DNA of 64,000 nt from Rhodococcus opacus (GTDB lineage: Bacteria; Actinomycetota; Actinomycetes; Mycobacteriales; Mycobacteriaceae). The notes under the pieces are model-generated. The model ran no database searches. It was given only the letters and a program-made list of their open reading frames with translations, and was not told where the DNA came from. Position 1 is the first letter of the stretch. Every line of letters starts with the position of its first letter. Below are positions 26,400 through 33,673 of the stretch, piece by piece. Location of the stretch: positions 124,001 to 188,000 of the forward strand of contig NZ_JAAXPA010000006.1 in assembly GCF_012396235.1 (NCBI RefSeq), given 5' to 3'. The translations under genes were made by a program, and so were the position numbers.

Positions 26400-28160
26400 A
26401 TGGGATCGAAGCGGAGTAGAAATCCGGGCCAGAAGCGTGCGGCAAAACAGCAGGCACGCCAACGAAGGAACCGCTCAACAGTCGCACCGCTGTTTCCCGC
26501 TTCCGCCGTCGACCCAGCGCTTATCGACAGCTTCGTTCAGTGGCTGCGCAGGGGCGATCTGACCGAGGACGCGGAACTCTTCGCACACCTCGTGGAGTCG
26601 ACACTCACGAACCTCGCGCACGCCCACCCCGGTTTCCGTGCCACCGGCTGGCTCCCCGCGGACGCGCATACCCTCCTCGATGCCGCTGACGAGCTAACCG
26701 CAGATAATTCCGAGGACATGGATGACATCGCATTGACGATTGTCGCCTCGGCACTGACGTTCCTCAACTTTCTCGACGAAAATCGGCTGTGGACCGGCAC
26801 CGAAGAGAACCTCATACATTGCATCGAGGACCTCATCCATTTCGTCGAGCCGCAACCACCCGTCGTCCTTCCCGAAGACATCGCACTACCCGCCGTGGAC
26901 GAGAAGGACGAACTACGCGCACTCAGCTCCCTTCCGCTGATCGCCTCCCTCGTCGCACTCGTGGACTGGGTTGGGAAGGGTGCGGCCGTCACCTCGACCA
27001 AGGTGCCCAAACCCGCCTCTATCCCCGGTCTCGCTGACGCGTTGGGTGTCGATCTCGACCTCGACTCGGAGGGGTTTCCGCGTGCGCGCCGAATCCGCTC
27101 GATGCGCGACGTGCCCGAGATGCTGACCTACTGGGAAACTGCGGAAGAGATCGGCCTCATCACCGTCAACTCCACACGCGCGGTCCGCGGACCGAACGCG
27201 GAGCTGATCGCCGACCGGACGACCCGGGCGCTGCCGTTGATTCGTGCAGCTGTCACCGAATTCGTCCGCAGCCAACTCGTATCGACGCAACATCACCCAC
27301 TCGACCTCACGCAATTGACCGATGTGGTCGTGACGCAGGTGATCTTGGCGGGGATGACATCGGAGCCGCCTGTCGCCGACTCGGAAGACGCGCCATCCGG
27401 CGACGAGCAATCGCTCCTGGATGCCTTCGTCTATGACCGACTGGACAGGCTGGTGGAACAGAAGTGGCTGACCAAGGATGACGCATACCGGGTTCCGGCC
27501 GCGCTGCAGCCTGCCGTTCTTCGTGCCGTCCAACTCGCTGGCGCAGAGAGCGAGTACGCACTATCCGACATGGTGGATTCGCACGTTACATTGCGGATTT
27601 CATTGGAAGGCACCCACATTCCCGTCTGGCGCCGCGTTCGACTCGACGCCTCACTACCGCTTTCCGCTCTCCACGACATCATCCAGTCCGCGTTCGGCTG
27701 GGAAGACTGCCATCTACACGAGTTCTCTGCCGGGCCCGCGTACTCAGGCGGTAGGGTATTCATTCCGAATGAAGACTTCGCGCACCGCGACCTCGTAGGC
27801 CCCGCCGTCGCGGAGGAAGAGGTCCCCGTCGGTTCGCTGCTCAGCTCGGTCGGCGACCGTCTCACCTACCTGTACGATTTCGGTGACGACTGGATCCATC
27901 ACATCGTCGTCGAATCGGTCGACAACCCCGCTCCCGAATCCCCTGTAGCGCTATGCCTCGACGGGCGCAATATGGCGCCGTACGAAGATTCCGGCGGTTC
28001 GTGGGGTTGGGCGAACATGATCGAAGCCAGCGCTGATCCGCATCACCAGGAACACTCGGAGATTCGGGACTGGCTGGGTCTGCGCCCCGATCAGCAACTC
28101 GATCCGACATCGTTCGATCGAGACGGGATCAATGAGGCCTTCGCGACGTTGTTCGGGTAG
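26400..28160 (+). CDS. pRiA4b ORF-3-like protein with long N-terminal helical region
   Basis: 586-residue protein. The first 25 residues are very basic (MGSKRSRNPGQKRAAKQQ...). Residues about 40-360 are helical without a known domain (VQWLRRGDLTEDAELFAHLV, DIALTIVASALTFLNFL). The C-terminal 170 residues are the pRiA4b ORF-3 domain: VTLRISLEGTHIPVWRRVRL, LHDIIQSAFGWEDCHLHEF and LYDFGDDWIHHIVVES. ATG 26400 is used; the frame is open far upstream through antisense nhaA sequence. Domain order is opposite to the protein at 20372. No clear Shine-Dalgarno; TATCAT about 12 bases before ATG might allow a leaderless transcript. A terminator follows. Confidence 0.75.
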   Translation: MGSKRSRNPGQKRAAKQQARQRRNRSTVAPLFPASAVDPALIDSFVQWLRRGDLTEDAELFAHLVESTLTNLAHAHPGFRATGWLPADAHTLLDAADELTADNSEDMDDIALTIVASALTFLNFLDENRLWTGTEENLIHCIEDLIHFVEPQPPVVLPEDIALPAVDEKDELRALSSLPLIASLVALVDWVGKGAAVTSTKVPKPASIPGLADALGVDLDLDSEGFPRARRIRSMRDVPEMLTYWETAEEIGLITVNSTRAVRGPNAELIADRTTRALPLIRAAVTEFVRSQLVSTQHHPLDLTQLTDVVVTQVILAGMTSEPPVADSEDAPSGDEQSLLDAFVYDRLDRLVEQKWLTKDDAYRVPAALQPAVLRAVQLAGAESEYALSDMVDSHVTLRISLEGTHIPVWRRVRLDASLPLSALHDIIQSAFGWEDCHLHEFSAGPAYSGGRVFIPNEDFAHRDLVGPAVAEEEVPVGSLLSSVGDRLTYLYDFGDDWIHHIVVESVDNPAPESPVALCLDGRNMAPYEDSGGSWGWANMIEASADPHHQEHSEIRDWLGLRPDQQLDPTSFDRDGINEAFATLFG

Positions 28161-28174
28161 AGCGTCTGGCGGGT

Positions 28175-28195
28175 GTCCGCGCAGCACGCGCGGAC
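28175..28195. terminator. Terminator between convergent genes
   Basis: Perfect 8-bp stem GTCCGCGC/GCGCGGAC with AGCAC loop (28175-28182 with 28188-28195) between stops at 28160 and 28202. Confidence 0.65.
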
Positions 28196-28201
28196 CCCGA
28201 C

Positions 28202-28642
28202 TCAGACATAGTTCTCGAGAACGAACTTGGTGAATCCCTTGCGGATCAATCGCACGGCCTGCTTCTGCCCCTGACGCAGCACGGACTTCGGCACCCACAC
28301 CTTCGGCTCGACCGACATGGTGAGGTGCACCGACGTCCCGCGCGGGGTGGGGGTCAGCCGATACTCGCCCTCCTGGCACTTCTGCTTCTCGCTCTCGAGG
28401 AGCGTCCACGACATCTGCTCGTCCCCGAGCCACTTGTGCTCGGCCAGCTGCGTGTCCGCGACCCCGAGGACGGCGAGCGTCATCCGCACGGTGCGGGGGC
28501 GTCCGTCGTCGAATCGGGACTCGACGACCACCTTCTTGTGCACCACCGACCACTCGGGGATGCGTTCGACGTCCGCCAGCGCAGCCATCACCTGCTCCTG
28601 GGGCGCCTCGATCTCGAACTCGCCCGATACCGACAACGCCAT
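28202..28642 (-). CDS. SRPBCC (START/polyketide cyclase-like) family protein
   Basis: 146-residue helix-grip protein. It begins with the family motif SGEFEIEAPQEQVMAALADV, then VERIPEWSVVHKKVVVES, a strand series (VRMTLAVLG, MSWTLLE, YRLTPTPRGTSVHLTMSVEP) and the long C-terminal helix (VRLIRKGFTKFVLENYV). The fold binds hydrophobic ligands. ATG 28642 has AAGGAGA 8 bases upstream. It starts 33 bases after the alpha/beta hydrolase at 28676 on the same strand, so the two are probably cotranscribed. Confidence 0.88.
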   Translation of the reverse strand: MALSVSGEFEIEAPQEQVMAALADVERIPEWSVVHKKVVVESRFDDGRPRTVRMTLAVLGVADTQLAEHKWLGDEQMSWTLLESEKQKCQEGEYRLTPTPRGTSVHLTMSVEPKVWVPKSVLRQGQKQAVRLIRKGFTKFVLENYV

Positions 28643-28675
28643 CGATTGCTCTCCTTCTCGTCGGTTGTACATGCC

Positions 28676-29377
28676 CTACAGTTCGGACGCGTAGCGCTCC
28701 AGCATGGCAGCAAGTTCGCCGGGGCGCGCGAGTGCCGCCAGATGACCGGTGTCGATGACGTCCGGTGCGATGCCCAGCCGCTCCCGGACGATCCGCTGCA
28801 TGAAGTCGAGCGGGAACAGCCGATCGCGCCTCCCGGCGACGACCCGCGTCTTCACGTGCGGCCACCCGTCCGCCTGCCACACCGTCTCGAACGGGGTGTT
28901 CGACATGACGGGCTCCTCCTGGCTGAACGCCTCCTCGGTGACGTCGTCGGGCACGTCGTGGAAGAACAGCACCCGCAGGTCGTCGGGCGCATCCGGGTCG
29001 CGACCCTCCAGCACGTCGAACGCCCGTTTCGCCTCCGGCTGACCGGTGGTCTCCCACCACTGCCCGGGTGCCTCCCCCGGCGCGGGCAGCATCGGTGCCA
29101 GGAGAACCAGCAGGTCGACGTCGACCTCACCGCGCTGACAGACGATCGCCGCGGTGAACGCGGACATGGACTGCGCGACCAGCACGATCGAACCCTCGAC
29201 GTCCTCGACCGCATCGACGACGACGTCGGCGAACTCGTACTGGCCCGCGTCGTCGTCGCCGTACGGAAGGTCGACGGCGATCACCGAGTGCCCGCTTCCC
29301 TCCAGGATCGGGGCGACGCGGTGCCAGTACCACGAGTCCGAGCCGGCGCCGGGCAGCAGAACGAAGGTTGCGGGCAT
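28676..29377 (-). CDS. Alpha/beta hydrolase
   Basis: 233-residue small hydrolase of the salicylate esterase/RsbQ-like type: LLPGAGSDSWYWHRVAP oxyanion region, nucleophile Ser in VAQSMSAF near residue 70, acid in VVAGRRDRLFPLDFMQ and His in DTGHLAALARPGEL. The AQSMS motif replaces the usual GxSxG Gly with Ala but keeps the turn. Located before an SRPBCC gene on the same strand; the substrate is unknown, perhaps an ester whose acid the SRPBCC protein binds. Confidence 0.85.
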   Translation of the reverse strand: MPATFVLLPGAGSDSWYWHRVAPILEGSGHSVIAVDLPYGDDDAGQYEFADVVVDAVEDVEGSIVLVAQSMSAFTAAIVCQRGEVDVDLLVLLAPMLPAPGEAPGQWWETTGQPEAKRAFDVLEGRDPDAPDDLRVLFFHDVPDDVTEEAFSQEEPVMSNTPFETVWQADGWPHVKTRVVAGRRDRLFPLDFMQRIVRERLGIAPDVIDTGHLAALARPGELAAMLERYASEL

Positions 29378-29510
29378 CTCGACTCATCTCCTGTTTCCGG
29401 GACACGAACGAACGGTCGAGTCGAGCCTAAGCGCTACGTGCGCGCGAATGCGCGCCCCCTCACCTGCTCGTCGTGAAACGGAAGCGCCGCCGAGGGCGAT
29501 ACACCCAGTA

Positions 29511-29532
29511 GGTCGGACAAGAAAGTCCGACC
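29511..29532. other. Hairpin upstream of a 25-codon ORF
   Basis: GGTCGGAC (29511-29518) pairs perfectly with GTCCGACC (29525-29532) around an AAGAAA loop, 40 bases before a tiny ORF. It could be a leader structure or a chance palindrome. Confidence 0.4.
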
Positions 29533-29571
29533 GTGCCGGGATCCACCACACGTTACGAGAACTGAGCTGAC

Positions 29572-29649
29572 ATGTTCACCAACCATCTCTTCGGCGGAAT
29601 GACCGAACAGGAAATCGACATCGAGATCGCCGACGAGCTGGCGGCCTGA
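29572..29649 (+). CDS. Candidate 25-residue peptide gene
   Basis: A short ORF with excellent actinobacterial codon use: almost every third base is G or C. The peptide begins MFTNHLFGGMTEQEIDIEIA and ends DELAA. The Shine-Dalgarno is weak (GAGCTGAC). It lies alone between a divergent hydrolase and a palindrome, and its stop is 16 bases before the hairpin at 29666. It is either a genuine small protein or the start of a deleted gene. Acidic and amphipathic (TEQEIDIEIADEL). Confidence 0.4.
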   Translation: MFTNHLFGGMTEQEIDIEIADELAA

Positions 29650-29665
29650 GGTAGCTCCTTCGCAC

Positions 29666-29705
29666 GCGAGTGGCGATGTGCACCCCGGCACGCTGCGCCA
29701 CTCAC
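29666..29705. repeat. Degenerate GTGAGT-type palindrome
   Basis: The ends CGAGTGGCG and CGCCACTCAC pair, with imperfect inner arms around CCCC. It is the same family as 16405 and 18549 but more diverged. It lies between the 25-codon ORF and the convergent gene at 29820. Confidence 0.5.
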
Positions 29706-29819
29706 CTACGAGTTACGTTCATGCTCAACACCGGTCGCCCGGTGAACCCTTCCGCACAGCGGTATCGGTGTCGTTGCGCTTCGAGGTTGCCGCCATCGGC
29801 GGCGTCGCGGGAGTCGTCG

Positions 29820-30788
29820 TTATGCCGGCTCTCTCATCACGCCGACGTGGCGCACCGTCCCGGAAAGGCCTGGAAGCTCTTGCACAGGCGACCAGGTGCG
29901 CAGCCCATCCGTGCTGTCGGAATAGAGATACTTTCCTTCGGTATAGGCGTCGAGATAGATCCGCCAGGCGCCACTCGGCAACTGAACCAGGGCTGGACCC
30001 TCCACCAGCGAGCCCCAATTTCCGGGCGGGACGAATGAATAGGGCCCCGTCACCGACGACGCGACCGCATGCTCGACGACCTTCTTCGTCTCGTTCTTGG
30101 TAAACGCATGATAGGTCGATCCCACCTTGACCACGGTGGTGTCGATATGGTCCGCGCCGATCCCGGCGAGCGGAACAGGCGGGCTCCACAACCTGAGCGA
30201 TGGTTCCAGCGCCGTCATCAGATACGGCACGAAACCACCACCGGTCGACAGCGACAGGATGACGTTGACCCGGTCGCCGTCCACGAACCATTCGGGTGCC
30301 CAGGCCTTGGTGGTGAACGGCGACAGCGACGGTCCGTCGCTGAACCCGGCCGACCCCGAGGAACCCGGCGGGCTCGCTGAGCCCGTTCCGTCTCCCGTGC
30401 CCGGCAGGAAGGCGCAGCAGAACGGGACCGGCCAGGCCCCAAGGAACTTCCAGTCCATGCGGTCACTGCTGCGTGCGAAGCCGATGTTCGCCCCGTCGAT
30501 CGTCGTGTAGGTGAGGTAGTAGAACCCGTCCGTGTGCCGGAAGATGCTCGGGTCACGCACCACCCCTGACGGAGGCCGATATGCAGACAGTCGGAGGGGT
30601 TGGAACCCCGTGCCGTCCTCCGACTCGTATACATCCAGGTCGCGGTCGCTGACGTTGCTGAACGCCACCATCGTGGTTCGCCAGGCGAGCGGTGCGGCGC
30701 CGCTGCTCCCCGGGGCGGCGGCCAGCAAGCCTGCGACAGCGAGCATCACCATCGATATGGCGGAAAAGCAGGTTCGTTTGGGCAGCAT
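29820..30788 (-). CDS. Secreted GH43-like glycoside hydrolase fold protein
   Basis: 322-residue exported protein. Signal peptide at residues 1-33 (KRTCFSAISMVMLAVAGLLAAAPG). The mature part has the five-bladed beta-propeller repeats of GH43/arabinanase-type enzymes: RDPSIFRHTDGFYYLTYTT near residue 80 with the Asp expected as catalytic base, WAPEWFVDGDRVNVIL, DHIDTTVVKVGSTYHAFTKN and GPALVQLPSGAWRIYLD. A PFCCAFLPG Cys pair and a Gly/Ser-rich loop (about 125-150) look like insertions. ATG 30788 is used; GTG 30791 or 30809 are possible. The target polysaccharide, perhaps cell-wall arabinogalactan, is inferred. Confidence 0.7.
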   Translation of the reverse strand: MLPKRTCFSAISMVMLAVAGLLAAAPGSSGAAPLAWRTTMVAFSNVSDRDLDVYESEDGTGFQPLRLSAYRPPSGVVRDPSIFRHTDGFYYLTYTTIDGANIGFARSSDRMDWKFLGAWPVPFCCAFLPGTGDGTGSASPPGSSGSAGFSDGPSLSPFTTKAWAPEWFVDGDRVNVILSLSTGGGFVPYLMTALEPSLRLWSPPVPLAGIGADHIDTTVVKVGSTYHAFTKNETKKVVEHAVASSVTGPYSFVPPGNWGSLVEGPALVQLPSGAWRIYLDAYTEGKYLYSDSTDGLRTWSPVQELPGLSGTVRHVGVMREPA

Positions 30789-31012
30789 CACCGGTGCAGT
30801 ATCTATCACAGCAGGCGCACCATGCGTAACTTTGGCCGCAGGCAGCGGATCGTTATCGACGGCCGTGCAGTGACGCCGTATACGAACCCGAGGGCGCCAC
30901 CCGCAGCAGCGGCGATCAATACTCCTGCGGCGCGGTCGGTCTACGCGCGAGCCTTATGCGTGACGGCATCTCGGCGTAGCGTCTCGGGGACACTGTCGAC
31001 GGAGGAGTGCTC

Positions 31013-31375
31013 ATGTCGGGCGAACTGTCATTCTTCGAATTGGGTGTGGCCAACACCGAGCAGGGCCGAAAGTTCTACTCGGCGTTGTTCGGCTGGGAAT
31101 TCGAATCCGGGCCCGGCGGGTCGGGCTACTCCATCAACACACCGAACGTCCCAGGCGGGATCCACGGCGGCGACGAGGGCGCCGGCCCGTATGTCTTCTT
31201 CCGGGTGCCCGACCTCGACGCCGCGGTCGAGCAGGTACTGGCGCTGGGCGGCACTGTCGACGCCGTGGAGCTGGGCGAAGACCCCGATTCGGTGGCGAAG
31301 TTCGGGCGGTTCAAGCTGTGCCACGACGACCAGGGTTCCTCCTTCGGACTGCACGAACCGCCCTCCGGCAACTGA
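31013..31375 (+). CDS. VOC family (glyoxalase-like) protein
   Basis: 120-residue single VOC domain: SFFELGVANTEQGRKFYSALFGWEF, then the PYVFFRVPDLDAAVEQVLALGG half and a C-terminal KLCHDDQGSSFGLHEP. Metal ligands look partly replaced, so it may be a resistance- or binding-type VOC protein. ATG 31013 has GGAGGA 6 bases upstream; an in-frame GTG at 31007 lies in that site. The stop codon is part of a strong terminator stem. Confidence 0.88.
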   Translation: MSGELSFFELGVANTEQGRKFYSALFGWEFESGPGGSGYSINTPNVPGGIHGGDEGAGPYVFFRVPDLDAAVEQVLALGGTVDAVELGEDPDSVAKFGRFKLCHDDQGSSFGLHEPPSGN

Positions 31376-31418
31376 ATCAGCGCGCCCCGGAACGGAGACT
31401 CCCGGGGCGCGCTGATTC
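31374..31418. terminator. Strong bidirectional terminator overlapping a stop codon
   Basis: A 17-bp stem (31374-31390 with 31402-31418) and 11-base loop. The left arm includes the last two bases of the VOC stop; the right arm ends 13 bases before the convergent stop at 31431. Confidence 0.85.
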
Positions 31419-31430
31419 GGATCGGTCGGT

Positions 31431-31763
31431 TTACGGCTCGTTCGGCGAGTCGCCTCCACCCTCGTCACCGCTGTAGGTGGCCGGTTGCGGCAGACCGTCC
31501 TCGGGTCCGTCGCACCAGTTGTCGTACTGGTTGTACGGGTCTGTGCCCCACGCCGGGACGTTGTTCTCGTACGGTTCCGCCCAGTCGTCGCAACCGGCCG
31601 GGCCGGTCGGCGGAACACCAGGAGGCAGTGGTGCAACCGTGTCCGGTGCGCGCACCGGTACGACTGCCGAGTCGAGCGCGTCACCCCAGGCGACACCTGA
31701 TGTTCCCAAACCGATCGAGGCCGCGAACACAGCGACCGCAGCCAATCTCGAGCCGACCTTCAT
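31431..31763 (-). CDS. Small secreted protein, tandem copy A
   Basis: 110-residue exported protein. Signal peptide RLAAVAVFAASIGLGTSGVAWG. The mature part is Pro-rich with two Cys (GCDDWAEPYENNVP and NWCDGPEDG) spaced for a disulfide, and ends in a Gly/Asp/Pro tail. ATG 31763 follows GGGAGG. It is a clear duplicate of 31931-32254: DDWAEPYENNVP and WGTDPYNQ are identical in both. Similar short proteins occur in mycobacteria and rhodococci; function unknown. Confidence 0.82.
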   Translation of the reverse strand: MKVGSRLAAVAVFAASIGLGTSGVAWGDALDSAVVPVRAPDTVAPLPPGVPPTGPAGCDDWAEPYENNVPAWGTDPYNQYDNWCDGPEDGLPQPATYSGDEGGGDSPNEP

Positions 31764-31801
31764 CGTTGCCTCCCATAGGTGAATAACGCTGCCTAAGGGC
31801 T

Positions 31802-31873
31802 GTACCCAAAGACAACGTAAACAATCCTCGAAGAGCGAATTTCGTGAATGAAATTCGGCCGACGGTCGGTTTC
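31802..31873. repeat. Duplicated promoter segment, copy A (partner 32291-32362)
   Basis: GTACCCA, ACAATCCTCGAAGAG, GAAATTCG and GTCGGTTTC appear at 31802, 31821, 31850 and 31865, and again at 32291, 32310, 32339 and 32354, with a constant offset of 489 bases and no gap. They lie upstream of the two tandem small secreted genes. Confidence 0.75.
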
Positions 31874-31930
31874 AGTTCACGACCGGGCTACACGACGCCC
31901 ACATGCCTCGTGCGAACACTCACCGTCGAA

Positions 31931-32254
31931 TCAGGGATTGACGATCCGGCCCTGCTCGTCATTGACCGGCGGCTGCTGCGCGGAAAGGCTGTCCTCGGGG
32001 CCGTCGCACCAGTTGTCGAACTGGTTGTACGGATCGGTGCCCCACTGCGGCACGTTGTTCTCGTAGGGTTCCGCCCAGTCGTCGCATCCGATCGGACCGT
32101 TCTGCGGGAATCCGGGTGGCATCGGCTGAACGACATCCGGCCGGCGCACCGGCACGGCCGAGTCGAGACTGCCGCCCCAGGCGACACCGGATGCTCCCAA
32201 TCCGATCGAAGCCGCGAATACCGCCACCGCGGCCACTCTCCTGCCCATTCTCAT
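31931..32254 (-). CDS. Small secreted protein, tandem copy B
   Basis: 107-residue paralogue of copy A with the same signal peptide core (VAAVAVFAASIGLGASGVAWG) and Cys-containing core (GCDDWAEPYENN, NWCDGPED) but a different tail (LSAQQPPVNDEQGRIVNP). ATG 32254 follows GGAGGG. The duplication includes the promoter region and reaches the 3' end of the MaoC gene upstream (see findings). Confidence 0.82.
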   Translation of the reverse strand: MRMGRRVAAVAVFAASIGLGASGVAWGGSLDSAVPVRRPDVVQPMPPGFPQNGPIGCDDWAEPYENNVPQWGTDPYNQFDNWCDGPEDSLSAQQPPVNDEQGRIVNP

Positions 32255-32350
32255 GACTGCCCTCCGTTGGTTACCTGGCCTTTCGGGGCGGTACCCAGAA
32301 ACCCGGAAAACAATCCTCGAAGAGAGCGTTTCGTCCAAGAAATTCGACGA

Positions 32351-32830
32351 TCAGTCGGTTTCCGGTCGGCAGCGCATGTACATCTCGGTCACCGAGGTCA
32401 AGACCTGCTTGCCGGATCCGTTGAAAATCTCCGCCGCGACGGTCACCAAGGCCCGTCCGCGATCGTCGGGCACCACATCCTCCACGACCAGCTTTCCGGT
32501 GAGCACATCACCCGGCTTCACCGGCCGGAGAAAGTTGACGTCGCGCATCCGCACCCCCGCAATAACGCTCCAGCCTGCATAAAGAGTGGTCGCGGACAGT
32601 CGCTGGCACACCGCGATCGTGTGCACACCACTCGCGATGAGCCCACCGAAATAGCCGCCATCTGCAGACTCGCGGTCGATGTGGAAGGACTGCGGATCCC
32701 ACTGCCCCGCGAACTCGACCAGTTCCTCCTCCGTCACCGTGTATGAGCCCAGCTCGAACTTCTCGCCCGCCCGGAGGTCGTCCGCATACACGACGTCACA
32801 TTTGCTGTCCACTACCAACCGTCCGATCAT
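32351..32830 (-). CDS. MaoC-like dehydratase domain protein
   Basis: 159-residue hot-dog protein. ELGSYTVTEEELVEFAGQWDPQSFHID carries the hydratase Asp/His pair region, followed by GLIASGVHTIAVCQRL and FLRPVKPGDVLTGKLVVEDV, all standard for R-specific enoyl-CoA hydratase/MaoC proteins. Likely acts on 2-enoyl-CoA or is a related acyl-CoA-binding enzyme. It is transcribed with the small secreted genes in the same direction but has its own context. The last codons overlap the ancestral end of the tandem duplication. Confidence 0.85.
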   Translation of the reverse strand: MIGRLVVDSKCDVVYADDLRAGEKFELGSYTVTEEELVEFAGQWDPQSFHIDRESADGGYFGGLIASGVHTIAVCQRLSATTLYAGWSVIAGVRMRDVNFLRPVKPGDVLTGKLVVEDVVPDDRGRALVTVAAEIFNGSGKQVLTSVTEMYMRCRPETD

Positions 32831-32929
32831 TCGCCCACGCCTCCACCGAACACGGAGGCTGACGTCGAGGATATGACCGGACGACGGCGGCGGTGACAGT
32901 GCCCTTCCGCCGACGGTGGGAAGAGGGCG

Positions 32930-33673
32930 TCAGTTCTCGTCGTAGCGCGGCCAGCCCGGATACGGAGCAAGCGTCGGGTAGGGGGTGTCGTGCGGGAGGT
33001 CCCACTTCGCCGGCCGATTCGACGCCTCGTCCGGCATCCGGTTTCGACATTCGAGGAACGCCGTTTGGTTTCGTGCACTGTATACGTGGTCGACCACCTT
33101 CCAGCCCCCGAAGACATCGGCGACCGGAGCGCGTTCGGGGCCTTCCGACGACTGACTGAAAGCTCTCGCGTCGGGCGCCTCGATCTCCACGGTTTCCGCA
33201 ACAATATTCGTCGATCCGACGTTGAAGAACCGTCCGTCTGGGCCTTCGCGCATTACCGAATAATCGCCCGTGCACACGGTCGCAAACCAACCGCGCTCGG
33301 TCGGCGTCATCCACAGCAGATGCTGAAACTGCGTTCCCACAAAGTGGCTCTTCTTCAGCTGATCGGGGTTGCCGTAGTCGGTCAGGAGACGCTCGTCCAC
33401 GGCTTCAGAGAAACCCGGGTATCCCGCAGCCGGTGTGAGCGCCCGGACCGTGAGGTAGTAGGACTCGACGTACGCCCTGATTACCGTCACTTCGGGAGTC
33501 AACAAATCGATACCCGGATCTGCCGACCAGCGATAGTTATAAGCGGCATTGCCGGGCACGGAGTACAGCGCTGACGCGACCACCGGCGGCTCCGGTGCTT
33601 CGCTCGCTGCATCGGTCCCGCAGGCCGACATGACCAACATCGCCGCGATCATAGGGAAGACCGGCCGCCTCAC
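32930..33673 (-). CDS. Lipoprotein, last gene of T7SS cassette 2
   Basis: 247-residue lipoprotein. A short basic N-terminus, a hydrophobic core and the lipobox VMSAC put the lipid-modified Cys at about residue 18. The mature part looks alpha/beta (DLLTPEVTVIRAYVESYYLTVRA, HLLWMTPTERGWFATVCTGDYSVM) with a Pro-rich end. No known domain. ATG 33673 overlaps the stop of the large WXG-fusion gene by four bases (ATGA), so it is coupled to it and could be an immunity or anchoring partner. Confidence 0.75.
   Translation of the reverse strand: MRRPVFPMIAAMLVMSACGTDAASEAPEPPVVASALYSVPGNAAYNYRWSADPGIDLLTPEVTVIRAYVESYYLTVRALTPAAGYPGFSEAVDERLLTDYGNPDQLKKSHFVGTQFQHLLWMTPTERGWFATVCTGDYSVMREGPDGRFFNVGSTNIVAETVEIEAPDARAFSQSSEGPERAPVADVFGGWKVVDHVYSARNQTAFLECRNRMPDEASNRPAKWDLPHDTPYPTLAPYPGWPRYDEN

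Noticed and set aside
30840..31000. Reverse-strand hydrophobic peptide (AAGVLIAAAAGGALGFVYG)
   Set aside because: No start codon in a suitable place after an upstream TAG and no RBS; may be a gene remnant but cannot be supported.
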